From the NCBI GenBank assembly GCA_946405655.1, contig CAMJHX010000034.1:1-10088 (forward strand): DNA of 10,088 nucleotides, given 5' to 3'. A program made the position numbers and the translations under genes. Numbering within the stretch: the stretch's first letter is position 1; each line of letters opens with the position of its first letter. Of the stretch, positions 1 to 7,382 are shown in pieces. The notes under the pieces were generated by a model. That model was not told where the DNA came from, did not search any database, and saw only the letters and a program-made list of their open reading frames with translations. Source of the DNA: an uncultured Clostridia bacterium. GTDB lineage: Bacteria > Bacillota > Clostridia > Oscillospirales > Oscillospiraceae.

Positions 1-1531
1 TGACGCCGAGCTCCTTGAGCACGTCGATCTCCGCGTCGAGCACGTTCTTCTCGAGACGGAAGTTCGGGATGCCGTAGCGGAGCATGCCGCCGGGCTGCTC
101 GTTCTTATCGAAGACGGTGACGGAGTAGTTATAGGTGGCGAGGAAGTAAGCGCAGCTCAGACCCGCAGGACCGGCGCCGATGATGGCGATGCGCTTATCG
201 CTGTAGTCATAGGGACGGCGCGGCACAAAGCGCTTGGCGCGGTCGAGCTCCTGGGCAGCGATGAACTTCTTGATCTCGTCGATGGCGACGGGCGCGTCGA
301 TGTCGCCGCGGGAGCAGGCTTCCTCGCACTTGCGGTTGCAGATGGCGCCGCAGACGGCGGGCAGCGGGTTCTCCTTCTTGATGAGCTCGAGGGCTTCGAG
401 GTAACGGCCCTCGGCGGCGAGCTTGATGTAGCCCTGAACGGCGATGTGCGCGGGGCAGGCGACCTTGCAGGGCGCGGTGCCTTCGGGGGAGATGTACTCG
501 CGGTTGGAGCGGTGGTTCGGATTCCACTTGTCGGGGCCCCACTCCTGATCGTCCGGCAGCTCATGGAACTTGTGGACGATGGGCTCCTTGGCGCAGAGCT
601 TCTGACCCATCTGGATGGCGTTGTTCGCGCAGTGATCGGTGCAGCGGCCGCAGGCCACGCACTTCTCCTCGTCGATCTCGGCGACGTAGTTGCTCTTGGT
701 GAAGTTCGGGGTGTTGAAGTACTGCGTCACGCCCAGCGCGAGGCAGCTCTCGACCTGGCAGTTGCAGATGGCGAAGGTCTCGCCCTGATGCAGGGTCGTG
801 ATCTGGTGCACGCAGCCGATGTCGTCGGCCTTCTTGATGATGGCCTTCGCCTCGTCGACGCTGACCGGGCGGCCCCAGCCGTTGTGGGTGAAGAGGTCGG
901 CGATGCGGCCCATGAACAGGCAGTATTCCTCATCGAGGTCGCCGGCGCCCTCGCCCATCATGCGGCGGACGCGGCGGCACTGACATGGCGCGATGTTCAG
1001 GTGACCTTCGTTATCCTCAATGTACTTGGAGCAGCGCTCGTTGTCGACCTTCTGCGCGTCCGCGGGGATGGCGCTCTCCACGGGGATGACGCGCATGACG
1101 CCGGCGCCCATGGGGGTGTTCATGGCGTGCTCTTCCTGGCTGGTGGTCGCATGCTGATGGAAGGCATAGGCGATCTCCGGATGCGCCTCAACAAACGGCT
1201 TGTTGGACAGCAGGAACTCGAAGATGCCGGGGGTGTACGGGGGCAGAAGGTAAATCTCAAGATTGACCTTCGGCACGATGACCTGCACGACGAGACCGAT
1301 CTTGGTGATCTCGTGCAGAACCTCTCTGGTGCGCTTGATGGGCATTTTGGCCTTCTTCGCGATCAGCGGAACGAAGGCCGGCTTCATGCTGGTCAGCGCC
1401 TGCATGACGGTGATCTGCTCGTCGGTGATCCACTTCTCAAAGACTTTGTACTCTGCGCAATCGGGGGTGATTTTGTAGAGACCGTCGTTGATTTTCTCAC
1501 ACAGACGAATCAAATTCTCTCTGACTTCCAA
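1..1531 (-). CDS. Fe-S/FAD oxidoreductase, GltD-like, 5' part only
   Basis: Only the first 510 residues are present; the gene runs off the left edge. Residues about 38-82 resemble a winged helix (IAKKAKMPIKRTREVLHEI then GLV). A cysteine-rich part follows, with CQC at 183-185, C204, and CNC at 256-258 plus C263. Residues 291-301 form a ferredoxin-type 4Fe-4S site (C291, C294, C297, C301). Residues about 352-425 match the Fe-S domain at the N-terminus of the glutamate synthase small subunit and dihydropyrimidine dehydrogenase (C355, C359, C394, C398, C402, C406; NPLPAVCG; PVAIDEIKKF). Then comes an FAD-binding Rossmann start, GAGPAG at 452-457, and the family motif GGMLRYGIP at 481-489. Such proteins move electrons between NAD(P)H, FAD and Fe-S clusters, probably in the cytoplasm. 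The partner and substrate cannot be read here, and calling it glutamate synthase would be premature. The start is TTG, since the frame has a TAA at 1565-1567 and no ATG between. Confidence 0.88.
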   Translation of the reverse strand, partial: MEVRENLIRLCEKINDGLYKITPDCAEYKVFEKWITDEQITVMQALTSMKPAFVPLIAKKAKMPIKRTREVLHEITKIGLVVQVIVPKVNLEIYLLPPYTPGIFEFLLSNKPFVEAHPEIAYAFHQHATTSQEEHAMNTPMGAGVMRVIPVESAIPADAQKVDNERCSKYIEDNEGHLNIAPCQCRRVRRMMGEGAGDLDEEYCLFMGRIADLFTHNGWGRPVSVDEAKAIIKKADDIGCVHQITTLHQGETFAICNCQVESCLALGVTQYFNTPNFTKSNYVAEIDEEKCVACGRCTDHCANNAIQMGQKLCAKEPIVHKFHELPDDQEWGPDKWNPNHRSNREYISPEGTAPCKVACPAHIAVQGYIKLAAEGRYLEALELIKKENPLPAVCGAICNRKCEEACSRGDIDAPVAIDEIKKFIAAQELDRAKRFVPRRPYDYSDKRIAIIGAGPAGLSCAYFLATYNYSVTVFDKNEQPGGMLRYGIPNFRLEKNVLDAEIDVLKELGV

Positions 1532-1539
1532 TGGAAACT

Positions 1540-1547
1540 CCCTCCTT
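1540..1547 (-). promoter_or_regulatory. Ribosome binding site that fixes the TTG start
   Basis: AAGGAGGG on the minus strand lies 8 nt before TTG at 1531-1529. It is a near-perfect Shine-Dalgarno sequence and the only good one in this leader. Because the frame is closed by TAA just upstream (1565-1567) and contains no ATG or GTG in between, this site decides the start of the oxidoreductase. Confidence 0.88.
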
Positions 1548-1597
1548 GTATTTTTGGCCCTTTTTTAGACAGTTATCCACTATCCATAGCTACGTCC

Positions 1598-1626
1598 ATT
1601 TTATTTGTTTGACAACCAAATGTCAA
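1598..1626 (-). promoter_or_regulatory. Sigma-A promoter of the oxidoreductase, with overlapping palindrome
   Basis: On the minus strand TTGACA (1626-1621) and TAAAAT (1603-1598) are separated by exactly 17 bp, close to the sigma-A consensus. This predicts a leader of about 60 nt before the TTG start. The -35 box forms one arm of an inverted repeat, TTGACA-N6-TGTCAA (1609-1626), which runs into the spacer and could be an operator. The shape recalls Crp/Fnr- or Rex-type sites but matches neither consensus exactly. The promoter is seen directly; its regulation is inference. Confidence 0.75.
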
Positions 1627-1712
1627 TGAATTTCAGTCGTTTCGGGATATTTTTCTTTTAAAAAGTGTGAGCGTATGTAAATTTTTAACAAAACGGGCGT
1701 GTGAAAAGAGAA

Positions 1713-1843
1713 TGTCATCCTGAGCGAAACGAAGTGAAGTCGAAGGATCTTGGCAGAGCAGCAGGACAGACACTGGTGATTCTGTCATCCTGCGGTGCCA
1801 AGATCCTTCGACTCCGCGCTGACGCGCTCCGCTCAGGATGACA
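1713..1843. repeat. Palindromic interspersed repeat, copy 1
   Basis: The outer arms TGTCATCCTGAGCG (1713-1726) and CGCTCAGGATGACA (1830-1843) are perfect inverted repeats of 14 bp. Inner arms of 18 bp (1738-1755 and 1796-1813; core GTCGAAGGATCTTGGCA) are also perfect. The centre holds a third, partial TGTCATCCTG (1783-1792), suggesting a nested or partly duplicated unit. A related copy lies at 9664-9782. No protein is encoded, so this is a REP/MITE-like non-coding element. It begins 13 bp past the stop codon of the 5'-nucleotidase gene, so its RNA hairpin may protect or end that operon transcript, although only a weak T-rich stretch follows. Confidence 0.85.
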
Positions 1844-1856
1844 GCGGGGATGATAT

Positions 1857-2774
1857 TTACTCCATCGGGTCTTCCCCTTCGGGATACGGCACGACCGCAG
1901 CGGGGACGACGGCGGAGGCGGGCATGGCATGGCGGGGCTGATCGTCGAAAAAGATGTGCGCCCCGAATGCTTTGAGCACCGGCGCCTTCGGCGCGCCGCC
2001 GAGGAAATGCGCCTCGTCCACGCGCACGCCCCAGGCGCGCAGCGTCTTGATCGGGCGCTCGTGCGCGGGAGCGTTCCGGCTCGTGACGAGGGCGGTGCGG
2101 ATGGGCGCCTCCTCGCGATCGGCAAAGAGCGACTGGATGTGCGCGAGCGTGCGCAGAAACGGGGCGAAGGGCCCCTCGCGCAGCGGCACATCCGCCATGG
2201 TCTGCTCATTGCGGAAGAAGGCGTCGATCCCCTCGCGCTGGAAGATGCGCTCGGAATCGGCGGCGAAGAGGACGGCGTCCCCGTCGAAGGCGATGCGGAT
2301 CTGGTCGAGACGGCGGCGGGAGTTTTCCGGCAGGTTCCCTGGCAGGATCACGCCCGCGGCCACGCCCGCGTCGATCGCCTGCTGCACATCGGCGGCGTTC
2401 GCCGAGAGGAAGAGATCCGTCTCATAGCTTTTCAGATACGGCGCGATCTCGCTGCCGCCGGAGAGGGCGGCGCGGGAGATATCGAGCCCGTATTCCTGAA
2501 TGGAGCGGAAGATGCGCAGGCTGGTGTTCGGGCTGTTGCGGCTCATGATGATGACCTCCACGAGCTGCTCCGCCTGCAGCTGATTGAGCGCCAGAAACGC
2601 CTGCACCAGCGGGAAGGCCGCGCCCGGGCGCAGCACGTCGTTTTCGTGCTGCACCTGGTATGCCTCATATGCCGCGAGCCCCTCGCGCTCATAGATCCCG
2701 TTTTCCTCCTCGAGATCAAAGAGCGCGCGCGAGCTGATGCCGATGACCAGCGGCTCGATCAGACTGAACGCCAT
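1857..2774 (-). CDS. Cytosolic 5'-nucleotidase, cN-I (NT5C1-like) family
   Basis: A 305-residue protein matching the cN-I 5'-nucleotidase family (Pfam 5-nucleotidase, PF06189), which dephosphorylates nucleoside monophosphates in the cytosol. Family landmarks appear in order: GISSRALFDLEEEN (12-25), VIIMSRNSPNTSLRIF (74-89), the HAD-like nucleophile motif FDGDAVLF (163-170, with D164 and D166), VTSRNAPAH (230-238), HFLGGAPKAPVL (256-267) and the acidic FFDDQ (275-279, D277/D278). Length is normal and there is no signal peptide or membrane segment. The ATG lies 3 bp after the stop of the exporter gene, and its GGAGG ribosome site sits in that gene's last codons, so the two are surely co-transcribed and probably translationally coupled. 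Substrate preference (AMP, IMP or deoxynucleotides) cannot be told from sequence. A link to the exporter's job is possible but unproven. Confidence 0.87.
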   Translation of the reverse strand: MAFSLIEPLVIGISSRALFDLEEENGIYEREGLAAYEAYQVQHENDVLRPGAAFPLVQAFLALNQLQAEQLVEVIIMSRNSPNTSLRIFRSIQEYGLDISRAALSGGSEIAPYLKSYETDLFLSANAADVQQAIDAGVAAGVILPGNLPENSRRRLDQIRIAFDGDAVLFAADSERIFQREGIDAFFRNEQTMADVPLREGPFAPFLRTLAHIQSLFADREEAPIRTALVTSRNAPAHERPIKTLRAWGVRVDEAHFLGGAPKAPVLKAFGAHIFFDDQPRHAMPASAVVPAAVVPYPEGEDPME

Positions 2775-2777
2775 GGA

Positions 2778-5700
2778 TCATTCCTCCGAATCGGACTTGG
2801 TTTCGGGTTCCTTCTCCTTCTCGGCTCTCGCGTTCGCGACGGCGAGTCTGCGCTCGTCAAGACCGAGGCGGAGCACGGAGAACGCGGCGAAGGCGAGCAG
2901 CAGCACGGCGAGCGCCGCGAGGAAGCTGGCAAGACTCATGCCGCCGAGACGGACCGAGCGCATCGCGCCGCCGAGCAGCGCCGCGCCCAGCGCAAACGGA
3001 ACGGCAAGCAGCGAGAGCATGCGCCCGCCGCGCCGCCAGAACAGGCCGAAGATGCCGGCATTGAGCCCCAGCGCGCCTGCGATGAGCAGGACGATGTTGC
3101 GCGCCGAGTGCAGGCGGTTTTCGGACTGGGCGGAGGCGTCCTCATCGGCGAAGTAGTCCTTCGCGGCGGAGAGCACCTCGCCGTAGGTGGCGTTCTTGGG
3201 GATGCGGTCGCTGACGCCGGAGATCTCGCTCAGGCGGCGCACGCCGGCCTCCAGCCGCTCGATATCGCTCTCATATTCATCGAACGCCGCGAGATCGGCG
3301 GTGAGCGCCTCCTTGTTCTCGCGGATCTTCTCGCGTCCGGCGTCGAGCTCGTTCTTCGCGCCGGCGAGGGCGGCCTTGCCCGCGTCGAGCTCGGCCTTGC
3401 CCGCGTCAAGCTTCGCCTGACCGGCGTTGATCTGCGCGGCGGCGGCGTCCAGCTTTGCCTGGCCGTCGGCGAGATCCTGCTCGGCCTTGCGCAGCTGCGC
3501 CTCGCCCTCGGAGATCTGCTGCGCGCCGGAGGCAAGCTGCGCCTGTCCGGCCTCATATTCGGAGATCAGCTGGCTCATGGAGTAGCTGCCGAGCTGCGTC
3601 TCATAGGCGATGCGCTGCGCCTCGACGGACGCCCAGAGCGCGAGGGCGCGGGTGTTGTCCCCGGCGTCGCGCGCGGCCTGATAGTCCGCCTGCGTCTGCA
3701 GATAGCGGTCATAGAGGGGCTTGACGGTGTTATAGATCGGCTGCACGGCGGCGAGTCTCGCCTCGCCCGCAGCGTATTCCTGCTTGGCGGCTTCGAGCTT
3801 GGCCTGACCCGCCTCATACTCCGCCTGACCCTCGGCAAGCTGGCGCTGGCCCTCGGCATACTGCGCTCTCGCGTCCGCGAGCTCGGCGCTGCCGGCGTCA
3901 TACGCCGCCTGACCGGCGGCAAGCTTCTCGGCGCCGGCGTTATACTCCGCCTCGCCCTCGGCGAGCTTATCCTCGCCCACGGCGTCGGTGACGGCGTGCT
4001 CGGCGAAGTCAAAGGCCTCCTGGTCGAGCGTGGTCTGGCGGGCGTTCACGCTGTCGGCAAGCGCGATGAGATCATCCAGCTGTCTGGAAACCGCAGCGGA
4101 GTCCTCGCGCTGCTGCGCCTCATCGAGGGCGACGCTGCGCAGCCCGATCGGGCCGAGGACGATGGCGGCAAGGCTCGCCAGCGCGAGCGCGAGGCAGGCG
4201 CCGCGGCGCAGGGATTTTTCGGGCAGGCGCGCGGCGCGGAAGCTCGTCACCTGCGCGAAGCGCTCGCCGAAGAGCAGCAGCTGCGGCAGGACGAACATGA
4301 CGAGAATGAGCGTGACGATCGTGCCGGTGCCGACATAGTGGCCGATGCCGGCGACGACGGCCTCGGAGACGAGCTGACCGATCAGGAGGCCCGCCACGAC
4401 CATGATCGTGCCGGAGGTGATGATCGTCGGGAAGACGAAGTTCAGCGCCTCCGTCATCGCCTCCTTGGAGTCCACGCCCTGCGCGCGAAGCTCGTTGAAG
4501 CGGCTGGAGATGACGATGGCATAGTCGATGTTCGCGCCCATCTGGATGGCGGTGACGATCAGATAGCAGTTGAAGAAGACCCAGCTGCCCAGCAGCCGCG
4601 CGATGGCGAAGTTGATGCAGATGCTGCCCTGGATGACCAGAATGAGCAGGATCGGCATGCCGAGCGAGCGGAACGTGAAGAGCAGGATGAGCATGACGAG
4701 CAGCAGGCTCGCGAGCGTGACGACGAGGTTGTCCTGCTCGAAGGACTTCTGGAAGTCATAGGAGTTCGTGGCGGTGCCGACCGTGACGATCTCGTCCGCC
4801 GGGTAATACTGCTCGGCGATGACGTGCACGCGGTCGATGAAATCAAAGGTCTCCTGACCCTCGACGGGGAGCTTGAGGTGCAGCACGAGGCGGCTGTAGT
4901 TCTTGCCCTGCAGCTGATCGCTCGCCATGGAGAGCTGATCATAGAGGTCGCGGATGAGGGCGAGCTGCTCCTCGCTCACCTCAAAGTCGCCGGACTCCGC
5001 CTTGTCGTGCAGGAAGAGGAAGAGGTCGATGATCGGCACGCGGTATTCCTCCGGCGCCTCGGTGACGGCGGCGGAAGCGCCGTGCAGACCGCCGTAATAG
5101 GCAAAGAGGCCCTGCGACATGGTCTCGTCCATGTTGGAGAGCGCGGCAAACTCCTGATAGTTCACGGCGTCGCCGAGCTTGTAGCCGCCCATGGCGTCGA
5201 TCGTGGCGAGACCCATGACGCTGTCCACCTCGTCACAGGCGGCGAAGTCAGCCAGCAGCGCCTTCTCGCTCTCGAGATTGCCCGCCGGGACGAGCACGGC
5301 GAGGGGGTTATTATCGCCGAAGCGCGCCTTGATCTGGCGGTCCGCCACCTGATGGGCGTTCTGCTTGGGCGTGATGAGGAAGTCCTCGCTGTAGGCGAAG
5401 TTCACCTGCTGATAGAGATAGAACGCGCCGATGAAGACGAACACGAACAGGATCGGGATGACCTTGCGCGTCGCCCACGCGAAGCGGCCGACGAAGGGGA
5501 TCTTCGGCACGAACTTGCGGTGGCGGGTCTTGTCCATCGCCTTGCCGAAGATCATGAGAAGCCCCGGCATGACGAGGAAGACGCTCAGCAGACTGCAGGC
5601 AATCGCCTTGATGAGCACGAAGCCGAGATCCGCGCCGAGGCGGAACTTCATGAACGTCATGGCGACCAGACCCGCGATCGTCGTGAGGCTGGAGGCAAAG

Positions 5701-6497
5701 ACCTCCGGCACGGCTTTCGCGAGCGCGCGCTCCACGCTCTCGCGGATGGCGTGGTTCTCGTGCTCCTCCTTATAGCGGTTGCAGAAGATGATCGCGTAGT
5801 CCAGACTCAGCGCCAGCTGCAGAATCATCGTGACGGAGTTGGAGATAAACGAGATCCTGCCGAGCAGGAAGTTCGTGCCCTGCTGCACGATGGCGGCAGC
5901 CAAAAACGTGAGCAGCAGCACGGGGATCTCCGCCCAGGTGGTGGACGTGAGAATGAGCACGACGAGCACGACGATGACGGCGATGACCATGATGAGGGCC
6001 ATCTCCTTCATGATGACGTCGGAAAAGTTGAAGTCCACCTCGGAGTTCACGACGGTGCTGTAGCCCGAGAGGGCGTCCTTGACGCGGCTGAGCGCCGCAA
6101 GCTGCTCGTCGTGATCGAGACTCCGGAACGTGACGCTGTAGAGCGCGGCGTTGTCGCGGTAGTTCTTCGAGGCGTTATACTGCACCATGGCGACGCCGTC
6201 GACGTCCGCGATCATCTGGCGGACGTTCTCTGCCCCGGCCATGGAGATATCCTCCACCATGACCTGCGCCGTGGCATAGGTCTGAAACTCCTGCGCCATG
6301 ATCCGGATGCCGCGCCGCGCCTCGGCGTCCTCCGCGAGGAAGGAGGCCAGAGAGCTGTCGACCTGCACCCAGAAGCTGCTGAACGCGCAGAAGACCATGG
6401 CGGCCAGCGTCAGAATCAGAATGACCCAGCGGCCCGTGACGATGCCGCCGGCAATGCGCCGCAGAAACAGCGACGGAGCAGTGCTTTTTTGATCCAT
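2778..6497 (-). CDS. MMPL/RND-family exporter with long heptad-repeat domain
   Basis: A 1239-residue membrane protein with two MMPL-type halves. Half one has a segment at about 24-42, an outside loop to about 165, then five segments at about 167-318. Half two has segments at about 348-364, a loop to about 588, then five segments at about 590-744. Each half carries the conserved DY...R motif in a membrane segment (D233-Y234...R241; D658-Y659...R666), the expected proton-relay region. An extra segment follows (about 765-787), then two heptad arrays (845-914 and 981-1057), then three C-terminal segments (about 1133-1152, 1160-1178, 1186-1210) and an acidic tail. Counting segments places the arrays outside the cell. 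Members of the family export lipids, glycolipids or drugs by proton motive force; the cargo here is unknown. The start ATG has AAGGAAG 11 nt upstream. A TetR-family gene is divergent to it, the usual layout for a controlled efflux gene. Confidence 0.9.
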   Translation of the reverse strand: MDQKSTAPSLFLRRIAGGIVTGRWVILILTLAAMVFCAFSSFWVQVDSSLASFLAEDAEARRGIRIMAQEFQTYATAQVMVEDISMAGAENVRQMIADVDGVAMVQYNASKNYRDNAALYSVTFRSLDHDEQLAALSRVKDALSGYSTVVNSEVDFNFSDVIMKEMALIMVIAVIVVLVVLILTSTTWAEIPVLLLTFLAAAIVQQGTNFLLGRISFISNSVTMILQLALSLDYAIIFCNRYKEEHENHAIRESVERALAKAVPEVFASSLTTIAGLVAMTFMKFRLGADLGFVLIKAIACSLLSVFLVMPGLLMIFGKAMDKTRHRKFVPKIPFVGRFAWATRKVIPILFVFVFIGAFYLYQQVNFAYSEDFLITPKQNAHQVADRQIKARFGDNNPLAVLVPAGNLESEKALLADFAACDEVDSVMGLATIDAMGGYKLGDAVNYQEFAALSNMDETMSQGLFAYYGGLHGASAAVTEAPEEYRVPIIDLFLFLHDKAESGDFEVSEEQLALIRDLYDQLSMASDQLQGKNYSRLVLHLKLPVEGQETFDFIDRVHVIAEQYYPADEIVTVGTATNSYDFQKSFEQDNLVVTLASLLLVMLILLFTFRSLGMPILLILVIQGSICINFAIARLLGSWVFFNCYLIVTAIQMGANIDYAIVISSRFNELRAQGVDSKEAMTEALNFVFPTIITSGTIMVVAGLLIGQLVSEAVVAGIGHYVGTGTIVTLILVMFVLPQLLLFGERFAQVTSFRAARLPEKSLRRGACLALALASLAAIVLGPIGLRSVALDEAQQREDSAAVSRQLDDLIALADSVNARQTTLDQEAFDFAEHAVTDAVGEDKLAEGEAEYNAGAEKLAAGQAAYDAGSAELADARAQYAEGQRQLAEGQAEYEAGQAKLEAAKQEYAAGEARLAAVQPIYNTVKPLYDRYLQTQADYQAARDAGDNTRALALWASVEAQRIAYETQLGSYSMSQLISEYEAGQAQLASGAQQISEGEAQLRKAEQDLADGQAKLDAAAAQINAGQAKLDAGKAELDAGKAALAGAKNELDAGREKIRENKEALTADLAAFDEYESDIERLEAGVRRLSEISGVSDRIPKNATYGEVLSAAKDYFADEDASAQSENRLHSARNIVLLIAGALGLNAGIFGLFWRRGGRMLSLLAVPFALGAALLGGAMRSVRLGGMSLASFLAALAVLLLAFAAFSVLRLGLDERRLAVANARAEKEKEPETKSDSEE
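3327..3557 (-). repeat. Second heptad array inside the exporter gene
   Basis: This stretch encodes residues 981-1057, eleven heptads starting with L, I or Y and mostly of the form L-x-A-G-x-A-x (for example LDAGKAE, INAGQAK). The regular hydrophobic first position with small and charged residues between points to a long helical rod or coiled coil. Similar 'LxxGxxx' repeats are known in YhgE/Pip-type Gram-positive surface membrane proteins. Confidence 0.8.
3756..3965 (-). repeat. First heptad array inside the exporter gene
   Basis: This stretch encodes residues 845-914, ten heptads whose first residue alternates strictly between L and Y (LAEGEAE, YNAGAEK, LAAGQAA, YDAGSAE and so on). Glycine is usually at the fourth position. 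The strict Y/L alternation gives a 14-residue super-repeat and suggests expansion by tandem duplication. It is separated from the second array by about 66 residues with no clear periodicity. Confidence 0.8.
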
Positions 6498-6535
6498 TTT
6501 GATACACGCTTCCTTTTTACAAATTGACAGGTTAC

Positions 6536-6564
6536 ATAATACGATATCTTTTCAGAAATTGCAA
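6536..6564 (-). promoter_or_regulatory. Promoter of the exporter-nucleotidase operon
   Basis: On the minus strand TTGCAA (6564-6559) and TATTAT (6541-6536) are separated by 17 bp, giving a leader of about 30 nt to the exporter ATG. It lies in the AT-rich gap facing the regulator gene. AAATTG occurs at 6521-6526 and at 6556-6561 (touching the -35 box), the same half-site as in the palindrome in front of the regulator, so both sides might bind the same TetR protein; this last point is inference. Confidence 0.6.
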
Positions 6565-6705
6565 CCCTTTTGTCATAATTTCTTTCTGAATTTTCTTTTT
6601 TGTAAAGCCGCGCCGCTTAATCAACGAAACCTTACTAAAATCTTCATATATGCACATTTCACAGGATTGTTGTCAAAAATTTTCCGTTTTTTCGGCAACA
6701 AAATG

Positions 6706-6734
6706 TTGAATACGAAGTGAAAATATGTTATACT
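6706..6734 (+). promoter_or_regulatory. Promoter of the TetR-family gene
   Basis: TTGAAT (6706-6711) and TATACT (6729-6734) are 17 bp apart, and TGT before the -10 box makes it an extended -10 promoter. The predicted transcript starts near 6741, leaving a leader of about 36 nt with a strong GGAGG ribosome site. Confidence 0.68.
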
Positions 6735-6751
6735 CGGTGTTAAGAAAACAG

Positions 6752-6765
6752 CAATTTGAAAATTG
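6752..6765. promoter_or_regulatory. Candidate TetR operator (palindrome)
   Basis: CAATTT-GA-AAATTG is a perfect 14-bp inverted repeat lying between the regulator's -10 box and its ribosome site. Its place suits an autoregulatory operator. It is AT-rich and short, so chance is not excluded. Confidence 0.35.
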
Positions 6766-6776
6766 GAGGTTGTCTT

Positions 6777-7370
6777 ATGAACGAAAAGCCCGTCGACCGC
6801 CGTGTGAGAAAAACCAAACGACAGCTTCGCCTTGCGCTGATGCAGCTCATGTCGGAGAAGAATGTGAAGGATATCTCCGTGCGGGAGCTGGCCGCCATTG
6901 CGGATATCAACCGCGGCACGTTCTATATTCACTATAAGGACGTTTATGATCTGCTCAGCCAGCTGGAGGAGGAGATGGCGCAGGGCCTGATCAAGGTCTG
7001 CCAGGCGCACAATGCCGAGGAATACAACGGCTCCACCTTCCCCTATCTCAGCGACCTGTATCAGTTCATCGCGGAAAACGCGGACATGTGCCGCGTGCTG
7101 CTCGGCGCCAACGGCGACAAGGCCTACACCGACCGGATCTGCGGCATTCTGCGCGACGATCATCTCTATGACTTCGTGGCGCATTTCTACCCGAACAACG
7201 ATCCGACGCTGCTGGACTATTTCTGCGCCTTCATCATCTCGGGCAATCTGGCGCTCGCCCTGCGCTGGATCAATTCCGGCATGAAGGAGACCACCGAGGA
7301 GATGGCCACCCTCGCCGGCGAGATCATCATGCACGGCGTGCAGGTACTTCAGACCAAGGGAAGCAGATAA
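6777..7370 (+). CDS. TetR-family transcriptional regulator (DhaS-like C-terminus)
   Basis: A 197-residue regulator. The N-terminal part holds a TetR DNA-binding domain: basic RRVRKTKRQLRLAL (8-21) and the helix-turn-helix ISVRELAAIADINRGTFYIH (33-52) followed by YKD. The C-terminal half (FPYLSDLYQFIAENADMCRVLL, then FIISGNLALALRWINSG) resembles the TetR_C domain of DhaS-like Firmicute regulators, which senses an unknown small ligand or a partner protein. The start is ATG at 6777, chosen because GGAGG at 6765-6769 lies 7 nt before it; a TTG 21 bp further upstream in the same frame (6756) lacks a ribosome site and would fall in the leader. The gene is divergent from the MMPL exporter, so repression of that operon and of itself is the likely role. 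The effector is unknown. Confidence 0.92.
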   Translation: MNEKPVDRRVRKTKRQLRLALMQLMSEKNVKDISVRELAAIADINRGTFYIHYKDVYDLLSQLEEEMAQGLIKVCQAHNAEEYNGSTFPYLSDLYQFIAENADMCRVLLGANGDKAYTDRICGILRDDHLYDFVAHFYPNNDPTLLDYFCAFIISGNLALALRWINSGMKETTEEMATLAGEIIMHGVQVLQTKGSR

Positions 7371-7382
7371 AAGTTCCGGTCA

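Noticed and set aside
446..1612. Open frame of 388 codons on the plus strand, opposite the oxidoreductase
   Set aside because: The minus strand holds a continuous protein with Fe-S and FAD motifs, a promoter and a ribosome site. The plus frame has no recognisable motif.
1929..6527. Open frame of 1532 codons on the plus strand, opposite the exporter and nucleotidase genes
   Set aside because: It runs across two genes with clear family motifs on the other strand. Its product is a low-complexity string rich in D, E, R, H, A and L with no domain. Absence of stops follows from GC-rich codon use on the coding strand.
6667..6701. Imperfect hairpin TTGTTG...CCG-T6-CGG-CAACAA upstream of the TetR promoter
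   Set aside because: The 11-base one-sided bulge makes the stem weak. It could be a chance fold in AT-rich DNA.
6621..7334. Minus-strand frame of 237 codons covering the TetR gene
   Set aside because: The plus strand has a full TetR domain with promoter, ribosome site and terminator. The antisense frame has no family signature.
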